The position numbers were made by a program, and so were the translations under genes. Positions 6,768 through 12,301 of a stretch of DNA of 12,301 nucleotides are shown here, piece after piece (position 1 is the first letter of the stretch; the number at the start of each line of letters is the position of its first letter). The stretch covers positions 1 through 12,301 of the forward strand of contig JAFAGQ010000391.1 of assembly GCA_023422555.1 (NCBI GenBank), in the 5' to 3' direction. The stretch is from Pseudomonadota bacterium. Its GTDB lineage: Bacteria; Pseudomonadota; Gammaproteobacteria; Burkholderiales; Burkholderiaceae_B. The notes under the pieces are model-generated. The model had not been told where the DNA came from. It did not search any database and saw nothing but the letters and a program-made list of their open reading frames with translations.

Positions 6768-8105
6768 ATGTCCCGCCACACGTTTTCATTTGTCTACCTC
6801 CTTGCGGTTTTACTGGCAATGGGCGTGCAATGGCTGTTCGGCGGATTCAGCGGCATCCTATTTCTGGCCCTTTGCGGACTGATTTATTTCATTCGTCATA
6901 AGCGCCACCACAGGGAAACATTGAAATGGGCCAGACAACCCGTGGATGCACCGCCGCCGGATCTGGGCAGTTTCGATGAAATTGTCACCCCCATCTATAA
7001 ATATGTGCGTTCACGCCAGATCGAATACACGGCGCTGCGCGAACTGACCAATAACGTACTTTCTGCAGCACAGGCCCTGCCGGCTGCAGCCGTCACCCTG
7101 GACAAATCGTTCCAGATCGAGTGGTGCAACAAACAGTCAAAACGACTGCTGGACCTGGTCTACGAAAAAGACAAGGGCTACAACATCTTCAACATCATTC
7201 GTCTGCCGGCATTTTTCGATTACGCCCAGAGTCATCAGTGGAGCCGGCCCCTGCGCTGCAAAAAAGACATCGGCGGGCAGGTCTGTTCCCTGCAGTTTCA
7301 GCTGACGCAGCATGCGAACGAAGGCTACCTGCTGCTGTGCCAGGATATTACCCAGCTGGAAAAGCTGCAAACCACACAACGGGATTTCGTTGCCAACGTC
7401 TCGCATGAAATTCGCACTCCCCTGACCGTACTCATCGGTTTCCTGGAAACCATGCGTGACCTGCCTGCAGAAGCCTTGTCTCCCGAACAGCGCAAGCAGT
7501 ACGAGGAACTCATGCATGAACAGGCGCAGCGCATGCTGGCGATTGTGGCAGATCTGCTGACGCTGTCTACTCTGGAGTCAACGGAAGCGACCGAAGGCCT
7601 GCCGGTGCAGCTGGCTCCACTCATCGAAAAAGCGGCAAACCAGGCGCAGTCCATTTCGCGGGAATCGCATGACTTTGAATTCGAGGTTGATCCACAGCTG
7701 GCCGTTGTGGGTCAGCTGAATGAACTGGCATCAGCCGTCACGAATCTGCTGACCAACGCCGTGCGTTACACACCCGAAGGCGGAAAAATCACCATTCGCT
7801 GGTTCCGGAACGAGCACGGCGAGGCCGTGTACAGCGTTACGGACACCGGACTGGGCATAGAGAAAAAAGACATTCCACGCATTACGGAAAGGTTCTACCG
7901 TGTGGATAAAAGCCGCTCACGTGCATCGGGCGGAACCGGGCTGGGACTGGCCATTACCAAGCATATTGTGATCCGTCACAACGCCAAGCTTGAAGTCGAC
8001 AGCGAAATCAATAAAGGCAGTACTTTCCGAATTGTGTTTCCCGCTGAGAGTGTGGTTCACGGACAAGTCAGCGAGCCTAAGGCAATAGAGGACGCTGCGG
8101 CCTGA
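6768..8105 (+). CDS. phoR: Phosphate regulon sensor histidine kinase PhoR
   Basis: PhoR is the inner-membrane kinase that phosphorylates PhoB when phosphate is short. The 445 residues begin with two closely spaced membrane segments (about 5-23 and 27-42) and no real periplasmic domain, as is usual for PhoR. A basic linker follows, then a PAS-like domain (about 95-195). The dimerisation domain carries the phospho-acceptor H213 in VSHEIRTPL. The ATP-binding domain has the N-box NLLTNAVRYTP (326-336), G1 DTGLGI (359-364), F-box ERFYRVD (374-380) and G2 GGTGLGL (388-394), all intact. The ATG at 6768 is preceded by AGGAAGAG about eight bases upstream. It follows phoB after 131 bases. It is convergent with the ychJ-like gene, with only 25 bases between their stops. 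Confidence 0.95.
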   Translation: MSRHTFSFVYLLAVLLAMGVQWLFGGFSGILFLALCGLIYFIRHKRHHRETLKWARQPVDAPPPDLGSFDEIVTPIYKYVRSRQIEYTALRELTNNVLSAAQALPAAAVTLDKSFQIEWCNKQSKRLLDLVYEKDKGYNIFNIIRLPAFFDYAQSHQWSRPLRCKKDIGGQVCSLQFQLTQHANEGYLLLCQDITQLEKLQTTQRDFVANVSHEIRTPLTVLIGFLETMRDLPAEALSPEQRKQYEELMHEQAQRMLAIVADLLTLSTLESTEATEGLPVQLAPLIEKAANQAQSISRESHDFEFEVDPQLAVVGQLNELASAVTNLLTNAVRYTPEGGKITIRWFRNEHGEAVYSVTDTGLGIEKKDIPRITERFYRVDKSRSRASGGTGLGLAITKHIVIRHNAKLEVDSEINKGSTFRIVFPAESVVHGQVSEPKAIEDAAA

Positions 8106-8126
8106 TTGTTGCGAGGCGACTCAGGC
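8100..8126. repeat. Inverted repeat in the phoR/ychJ convergent gap
   Basis: GCCTGA (8100-8105, ending in the phoR stop) pairs with TCAGGC (8121-8126). On the plus strand a small AAACC/GGTTT stem follows at about 8134-8146 and is itself followed by T residues. Together they may serve as a weak two-way terminator. Neither is strong. Confidence 0.3.
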
Positions 8127-8130
8127 GCAG

Positions 8131-8553
8131 TCAAACCTTTCGGTTTTTAGCGACCATCTCTCCGTCTACATAAAACCATCGCCCGTCTTCTTTCACAAAC
8201 CGGCTGATTTCATGCAGTCGCGTTGCCCTGCCGTTAAGTCGGGAACGCGCCACGAACTCTACCGTCGCATGCGTCTCATCCTGCTGCTCATAGCGACGCA
8301 CATCCAGTCCCAGCCATTGCGTTCCCGGTTCCTCTGCTGCGAGGTCCGCGGGACGCGTGCTGCTGTGCCAGGTCTGAAGAAGATAATCCCGTTCATCCAG
8401 CACGAAAGCAGAATACCGTGAACGCATCAGCAACTGCGCATCGGGCGCCATCAGTCGTGTTGCACCATGATGCCAGCGACCACAACAGGTCTCATAACTG
8501 GCGGCATTGCCGCAAGGGCAGGCGGCCTGCGGGGAGAAAGACGATTTGTTCAT
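8131..8553 (-). CDS. YchJ-family SEC-C metal-binding protein (UPF0225)
   Basis: This is a small soluble protein of 140 residues. The N-terminal SEC-C motif has C12, C14, C23, C24 and H28/H29 (CPCGN, then CCGRWHHG), which binds a zinc ion in relatives. It is followed by the YchJ middle domain with the conserved MRSRYSAFV (43-51), YLLQTWH (57-63) and a C-terminal RFVKEDGRWFYVDGEM. E. coli YchJ has a second SEC-C at the C-terminus that is missing here; many relatives also lack it. The function is unknown. The start ATG at 8553 has no clear ribosome-binding site. It is a stand-alone gene, convergent with phoR and divergent from pxpB. Confidence 0.9.
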   Translation of the reverse strand: MNKSSFSPQAACPCGNAASYETCCGRWHHGATRLMAPDAQLLMRSRYSAFVLDERDYLLQTWHSSTRPADLAAEEPGTQWLGLDVRRYEQQDETHATVEFVARSRLNGRATRLHEISRFVKEDGRWFYVDGEMVAKNRKV

Positions 8554-8592
8554 AATAAAGGGGTCCGAACGGGAACCAGGGAAAGCGTAAAG

Positions 8593-8706
8593 GGGATCAG
8601 GCCGCAGTATAGCCGAGGGATCAGGTTTTTCCCCTAGTGATCACTGGATTTGCTGCTTTGCTGATAAACTGTCCTGCACCCAAGAGCAAATGACCTGGCA
8701 GCCAGG
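8593..8706. promoter_or_regulatory. Palindromes and repeats upstream of the pxp genes
   Basis: The 195-base ychJ-pxpB gap holds a nine-base direct repeat GGGATCAGG (8593-8601 and 8617-8625). It also has a perfect ten-base palindrome AGTGATCACT (8636-8645), and CCTGGC-A-GCCAGG (8694-8706). GATCA is common to the first three sites. They may be operators for the 5-oxoprolinase genes or for ychJ, which would start in the opposite direction. I could not pick a confident -35/-10 pair. Confidence 0.35.
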
Positions 8707-8748
8707 CGCTGACAGGTCCCTATTTCCGCGGCAGATGACGTACAGCGC

Positions 8749-9639
8749 ATGAGTTCACACAAGGCTATCTCCACCGCTCCCTGGACCTTTTCGTCTGAGG
8801 GGGATCATTGCCTGATTATCCGGTTCGGCGATCGTATCGATAGCGCCATCAACGCCCGTGCGCGCCAGGCGGCCGAACTGATCCACGCTGCCGGCCTGCC
8901 CTATATCAGCGATCTGGTTCCCACATTCACCACGCTGGGCGTCTATCTTCATCCGTTTTATCCAACCCCGCCTGGCCACAAGGCATTGATTAATACGCTG
9001 TCTGCGCTGCTCGCGCCTCTGGCTTCGCATTCAGGAGAAGAGCCGCATGATCAGGCAGTAACGGACGCCACAAGGCTGATCCGCATTCCGGTCTGTTACG
9101 ACCCCGAGCTTGGCATTGACCTTGATTCGATCGCGGCGCATTGCAATCTGACAGTTGAAGAGGTAATCCGTCTGCACACGACAGAACCGGTGCGCGTCTT
9201 CATGCTCGGCTTTGCACCCGGCATGGGGTATATGGGACTGTCAGACAGCCGCCTGGCTATCGGAAGGCGCAGTACACCGCGCAGCCGCCTGCCGGCGGGA
9301 TCTGTTGCCATTGCCAATCGTCAGACGGTTATCTATCCGAACGATTCCCCCGGCGGCTGGAATATTGTCGGTGCCACACCGCTCAAACTCTTTGATCCGA
9401 CCACAGCTCCCTACGCCCTGTATTCTCCCGGTGACGATGTGCAGTTCGAATCCATCGACCGGGAGCAGTATGAATCAATGCTGGCCGAAAGAAAGCGATT
9501 AGAGCAGGATAAGGCCACCGAAGCGAAGGACGGCAAGGCAGCATCCCATACAATTGAGAACAGGGATGACAAAGCGGCCCCCGGGGCACGGCGGAACGCA
9601 GAAAGCCGTAACGCGGACGCAACGAAGGGGAAACGATGA
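8749..9639 (+). CDS. pxpB: 5-oxoprolinase subunit PxpB (KipI family)
   Basis: PxpB forms with PxpC and PxpA the bacterial enzyme that opens 5-oxoproline to glutamate at the cost of ATP; the B-C pair is thought to activate the substrate. The KipI-type domain fills about residues 10-245: FGDRID near 26-31, GFAPGMGYMGL (154-164), RSTPRSRLPAGSVAIANRQT (174-193), IYPNDSPGGWNIVG (195-208) and YSPGDDVQFE (225-234). About 51 residues follow (246-296), rich in Lys, Glu, Arg, Asp and Ala and predicted to be disordered. Such a tail is longer than in the usual 220-240-residue family members. The stop overlaps the pxpC start by four bases (ATGA, 9636-9639), showing translational coupling. The ribosome-binding site is weak. 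Another possible role, inhibition of a kinase as in Bacillus KipI, is less likely in this context. Confidence 0.92.
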   Translation: MSSHKAISTAPWTFSSEGDHCLIIRFGDRIDSAINARARQAAELIHAAGLPYISDLVPTFTTLGVYLHPFYPTPPGHKALINTLSALLAPLASHSGEEPHDQAVTDATRLIRIPVCYDPELGIDLDSIAAHCNLTVEEVIRLHTTEPVRVFMLGFAPGMGYMGLSDSRLAIGRRSTPRSRLPAGSVAIANRQTVIYPNDSPGGWNIVGATPLKLFDPTTAPYALYSPGDDVQFESIDREQYESMLAERKRLEQDKATEAKDGKAASHTIENRDDKAAPGARRNAESRNADATKGKR

Positions 9640-10655
9640 GCCTGTTAATACGTAAACCCGGTCCGTTGTCGCTGTTTCAGGATGCCGGACGACATGGGTA
9701 TCAGGCCTACGGCGCGCCCGTCTGCGGGGTGATGGACCAGGTCGCCTATCGTCTGGCCAATGCGCTGGTGGGAAATCGCAGCCCCCTGCCCGTGCTGGAA
9801 TTGACCTTGTCCGGCCCTCAGATCGAATTCACCGAGCATGCCTGCATTGCCGTCTGCGGTGCGCCGTTTGTACTGACCTGCGATAAAGTCCCGCTGGCAC
9901 TGAACCGGCCTCATTTGATCCGCGCCGGCCAGGTGCTGGAAATCGGCCCGCCGCCGCCCGTGGCCGAGCGTCCGCCCGGACAGGCTCGAGCCAGTCTGGC
10001 GATTGCGGGCGGTGTGAAACTCACAGCGACCATGGAGAGTGCCAGCACGGATATGAGAAGCCGGATAGGCGGTATCCAGGGACGTGCCCTGGCCAAAGGC
10101 GATAGTCTGTCGCTCAACCGGAAAATCAATGCCTCCCGCCTTGAGGAACTGGACGGCTATCTGGATGATTTCAGAATCTATCTGCCCGCGGGTCTCGGAC
10201 TGGCGCCGCGCTCCCGGATACGCGTGACTCGAGGCACACACTGGACCGTATTCGACACTCAGCAACAAAAACGGTTTCTGAATACGCGCTATACGATCAG
10301 CTCACAGTCGGATCGCATGGGCTATCGTCTGGAGGGTCCTGCACTCAGTCCCGAACCCGGTCTGCAGATTCTGTCTGAACCCACTGCCTTTGGTACCGTA
10401 CAGGTTCCCCCTGATGGTCAGCCCATCATTCTGATGGCCGATCGCCAGACTACCGGCGGCTACCCCAAGATTGCCAACGTGGCGGCCGTGGATCTGCCGG
10501 TGCTGGCCCGCTGCCTGCCTGGCGAATCGCTGAATTTTTCCCTCATCAGCATGGACGAGGCACACAGACAGTTTATCGAGCGCGAGCGACTGACACAGGA
10601 ATGGATGCAGACCCTGGAGCCGCTCCGGACACAGATAGAATCAGCGTTAACGTGA
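9636..10655 (+). CDS. pxpC: 5-oxoprolinase subunit PxpC (KipA/AHS2 family)
   Basis: This is the partner of PxpB in the 5-oxoprolinase complex, 339 residues of the biotin-dependent-carboxylase-like (KipA) family. Recognisable parts are FQDAGRHGYQAYGAP (14-28), the MDQVAYRLANALVGN segment (33-47), LAIAGGV (121-127), RIGGIQGRALAKGD (143-156), SSQSDRMGYRLEG (222-234), SEPTAFGTVQVPPDGQP (247-263) and ILMADRQTTGGYPKIA (265-280). All conserved blocks are present. The start ATG at 9636 lies in the ATGA overlap with pxpB. pxpA follows on the same strand after 154 bases. Confidence 0.93.
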   Translation: MSLLIRKPGPLSLFQDAGRHGYQAYGAPVCGVMDQVAYRLANALVGNRSPLPVLELTLSGPQIEFTEHACIAVCGAPFVLTCDKVPLALNRPHLIRAGQVLEIGPPPPVAERPPGQARASLAIAGGVKLTATMESASTDMRSRIGGIQGRALAKGDSLSLNRKINASRLEELDGYLDDFRIYLPAGLGLAPRSRIRVTRGTHWTVFDTQQQKRFLNTRYTISSQSDRMGYRLEGPALSPEPGLQILSEPTAFGTVQVPPDGQPIILMADRQTTGGYPKIANVAAVDLPVLARCLPGESLNFSLISMDEAHRQFIERERLTQEWMQTLEPLRTQIESALT

Positions 10656-10716
10656 TGTTGTTGTCCGCCCGTGATGTTTTCCGTCTGTGATGTGGCACAT
10701 CTGTGATGTGGCCCGC
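10650..10716 (+). repeat. Four spaced copies of GTGATGT between pxpC and pxpA
   Basis: GTGATGT occurs at 10652, 10671, 10687 and 10703. The last three sit in exact 16-base units; 10685-10700 and 10701-10716 share CTGTGATGTGGC. The first copy includes the pxpC stop codon. GATGTG-G-CACATC (10689-10701) also makes a perfect 13-base inverted repeat. The series could be a cluster of operator half-sites or a local duplication. Confidence 0.6.
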
Positions 10717-10769
10717 GCAGATAGGACGTAAACGATTTGCGAGCGCCTGCCTGCACGAGCGAGCCGGGG

Positions 10770-10775
10770 TAGAAT
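10770..10775 (+). promoter_or_regulatory. -10-like hexamer upstream of pxpA
   Basis: TAGAAT matches the -10 consensus at five of six positions and lies 34 bases before the pxpA start. No convincing -35 element stands 16-18 bases upstream. If used, it would need an activator. It would give pxpA its own promoter beside read-through from pxpBC. Confidence 0.3.
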
Positions 10776-10809
10776 AGTCAGACGCTGTCATTTTCAAACC
10801 CGCTGCCGG

Positions 10810-11574
10810 ATGAGCAATGCCATGAAAAAAATCGATCTCAATTGTGATATGGGCGAGAGTTTCGGAGCCTGGACCATGGGCGATGATGCTGCCATCATGC
10901 CCTATGTCACCTCTGCCAATATCGCTTGCGGCTTTCACGCAGGCGATACACATACGATGCGCCGAACCATGCAGCTGGCCCTGCAGCAGGGCGTCAGACC
11001 CGGTGCCCATCCCGGACTGGATGACATTCGTGGCTTTGGTCGCCGACCTTTTGCACTCTCACCCATTGAAGCCTACGATCTGGTGGTCGTACAGATTGGC
11101 GCACTGGCCGCCGTTGCTCGCACCCAGGGGGGCCGGCTTTATCACGTCAAGCCCCACGGCGCCTTGTACAATATGTCGGCCAATCACGCAGAGCTGGCCG
11201 CGGCGATCGCCCAGGCGGTGCATGATGTGGATCCGCAGCTGACACTTTATGCGCTGGCAGGCAGCCGGCAGGTTGAGATCGCCAGAGGACTGGGACTAAA
11301 TGTCATGCAGGAGGTATTTGCAGACAGGAGCTATCAGGACGACGGTACGCTGACACCGCGCAACCAGCCAGGTGCATTGATTGAAGATGTGGAGACCTCC
11401 GTTGCGCAGGCTCTGACCATGGTCCGGGAAGGCTATGTGGTTTCCCAGTCAGGACGAAAAGTGCCCATCGAGGCAGATACGCTATGTCTGCATGGAGACG
11501 GTGCTCATGCACTTGAGTTTGCGCGCCAGATTCATGCCACGTTCCAGAAGGAAGGGCTGCTGGTGGCGCACTGA
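10810..11574 (+). CDS. pxpA: 5-oxoprolinase subunit PxpA (LamB/YcsF family)
   Basis: This 254-residue cytoplasmic protein is the third 5-oxoprolinase subunit and hydrolyses the activated 5-oxoproline ring. All family blocks are present: DLNCDMGESFG (9-19), SANIACGFHAGD (35-46), GAHPGLDDIRGFGRR (65-79), YHVKPHGALYN (111-121), EVFADRSYQDDGTLTPR (168-184) and TLCLHGD (224-230). The acidic and histidine residues expected near the active site are visible in these blocks. The start could be the ATG at 10810 or the ATG at 10822, which gives the family's usual MKKIDLNCD beginning; neither has a strong ribosome-binding site. The gene is the last of the pxp set, separated from pxpC by 154 bases, and is convergent with the YqaA-like gene. 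Confidence 0.94.
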   Translation: MSNAMKKIDLNCDMGESFGAWTMGDDAAIMPYVTSANIACGFHAGDTHTMRRTMQLALQQGVRPGAHPGLDDIRGFGRRPFALSPIEAYDLVVVQIGALAAVARTQGGRLYHVKPHGALYNMSANHAELAAAIAQAVHDVDPQLTLYALAGSRQVEIARGLGLNVMQEVFADRSYQDDGTLTPRNQPGALIEDVETSVAQALTMVREGYVVSQSGRKVPIEADTLCLHGDGAHALEFARQIHATFQKEGLLVAH

Positions 11575-11593
11575 TCCAGGAAATAGCTTGCTT

Positions 11594-11636
11594 GGGCAGT
11601 CGGCATGTGCCGGGCTAGCAACCGTGCGAACTGCCC
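11594..11636. repeat. Nested inverted repeats after pxpA
   Basis: GGGCAGT (11594-11600) pairs with ACTGCCC (11630-11636). Inside it CGGCA-TG-TGCCG (11601-11612) can form a second stem and GCTAGC a third short palindrome. There is no T-run. The structure lies in the 98-base gap between the convergent pxpA and YqaA-like genes and may act as a bidirectional barrier. Confidence 0.4.
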
Positions 11637-11672
11637 GCTGCCCGGCGCTCTGGCCCTGCCGCATATCGCCTC

Positions 11673-12266
11673 TTACCAGATCCACAGTACCGCAGAGGTC
11701 ATGATCAGGTAACGCAGGAATTTGCCGATGGCCATGAAGACGATACAGGGTACGATTGGCATCCGCATCCAGCCTGCCACGCCACACAGCGGATCGCCCA
11801 CCACGGGCAGCCAGGAAAACAGCAGTGCAGCCGGACCGAAGCGATCAAAGTAATAGGTCATCCTGGCGTGCCAGCGACCGCCTTCCTTTGCAGGCGCAGG
11901 CTGGCGTTTCACATCACCTTCGGAAAGATACTTTTCTTCCTCCAGCAGCACCTGTCCATCTTCACCGATCACTTCGCCGGCCGCCCTCGCCTGTTTGATC
12001 TGATACTTTTCATAACCCACCTTGGCGGCCTTGCCCATATAGTAGGTAATGACACCACCGATGGTATTACCGATGGTAGCGATGATGATTGCCGGCCAGA
12101 ACATGTCCGGTGCGATTTTCAGATACGCAATCACTACCGGCTCCGAACCCAGTGGCAGGAGTGTCGCCGAGACGAGTGCCACCACGAAAATGCCCGGCAA
12201 CCCCACTGTCGGAAGAGACAGGATCGCCAGCATTTCCCTGACCCACTGCATCACTTCATGTTCCAT
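11673..12266 (-). CDS. YqaA-type inner-membrane protein (DedA/VTT-like family)
   Basis: This 197-residue integral membrane protein resembles E. coli YqaA. Shared features are SATLLPLGSEPVVIAYL (33-49), ATIGNTIGGVITYYMG (63-78), RFGPAALLFSWLPVVGDPLCGVAGWMR (142-168, the family's signature region) and IGKFLRYLIMTSAV near the end (180-193). Hydrophobic segments lie at about 22-50, 57-78, 143-165 and 170-195. DedA-superfamily proteins are linked to lipid flipping and membrane homeostasis; the job of the YqaA branch is not settled. About 48 extra charged residues (84-132) sit between the two halves, making it longer than the roughly 142-residue E. coli protein. The ATG at 12266 has GGGGA five bases upstream. 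Nothing else on its strand is visible in the remaining 35 bases. Confidence 0.88.
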   Translation of the reverse strand: MEHEVMQWVREMLAILSLPTVGLPGIFVVALVSATLLPLGSEPVVIAYLKIAPDMFWPAIIIATIGNTIGGVITYYMGKAAKVGYEKYQIKQARAAGEVIGEDGQVLLEEEKYLSEGDVKRQPAPAKEGGRWHARMTYYFDRFGPAALLFSWLPVVGDPLCGVAGWMRMPIVPCIVFMAIGKFLRYLIMTSAVLWIW

Positions 12267-12301
12267 ATATTCCCCAAGGGGTCGCTTTTGAAAACGCGGC
12301 T

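Noticed and set aside
9645..10268. 207-codon open frame on the minus strand
   Set aside because: It is the complement of pxpC and has no family features.
10652..10690. Short GTG-initiated 12-codon frame overlapping the pxpC stop, a possible leader peptide
   Set aside because: It arises from the GTGATGT repeat itself. It has no ribosome-binding site and no run of regulatory codons or attenuator after it.
10650..10716. CRISPR-like repeats
   Set aside because: The repeated unit is only 7-12 bases and the spacing is 16-19 bases, far too short for CRISPR repeats and spacers. No cas genes are near.

Overview
The window is an ordinary stretch of a Gram-negative chromosome, most likely a betaproteobacterium of the Alcaligenaceae (Bordetella/Advenella-like). 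This placement is an inference. It rests on the moderately GC-rich composition, the Tim44-like protein gene next to ubiE, and the overall look of the proteins. I could not run a database search. The ten main genes look intact; I see no RNA gene, insertion sequence, CRISPR array or prophage.

Layout. (1) Positions 49-3602, minus strand, read right to left: an ABC importer operon. Its order is ATPase, NMT1/SsuA-type periplasmic binding protein, TauC/SsuC-type permease, and a second binding protein of the amino-acid (family 3) type. The substrate is unknown; sulfonate-, taurine-, nitrate- or thiamine-precursor-like compounds fit the family. (2) Positions 3603-3891: an intergenic stretch with a very AT-rich block, the likely promoter region of the importer, and a good Rho-independent terminator for the next gene. 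(3) Positions 3892-5821, minus strand: a membrane-anchored Tim44-like protein and ubiE, the C-methyltransferase of ubiquinone/menaquinone synthesis. (4) Positions 5941-8105, plus strand, divergent from ubiE: phoB and phoR, the phosphate-starvation two-component system, with a candidate Pho box between ubiE and phoB. (5) Positions 8131-8553, minus strand: a YchJ-family SEC-C protein, convergent with phoR. (6) Positions 8749-11574, plus strand: pxpB, pxpC and pxpA, the three subunits of the ATP-dependent 5-oxoprolinase. (7) Positions 11673-12266, minus strand: a YqaA-type (DedA/VTT-like) inner-membrane protein, convergent with pxpA.

How the parts work together. The importer subunits share an operon with a 4-base translational overlap. 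PhoR and PhoB form one signalling pathway that may control itself. PxpB and PxpC together with PxpA convert 5-oxoproline to glutamate. UbiE stands apart as a quinone-synthesis gene. I did not find a convincing new system. The observations most worth checking are the two unrelated binding proteins in one importer operon, the GTGATGT repeat series between pxpC and pxpA, the Pho-box-like site, the charged tail on PxpB, and the charged insertion in the YqaA-like protein.
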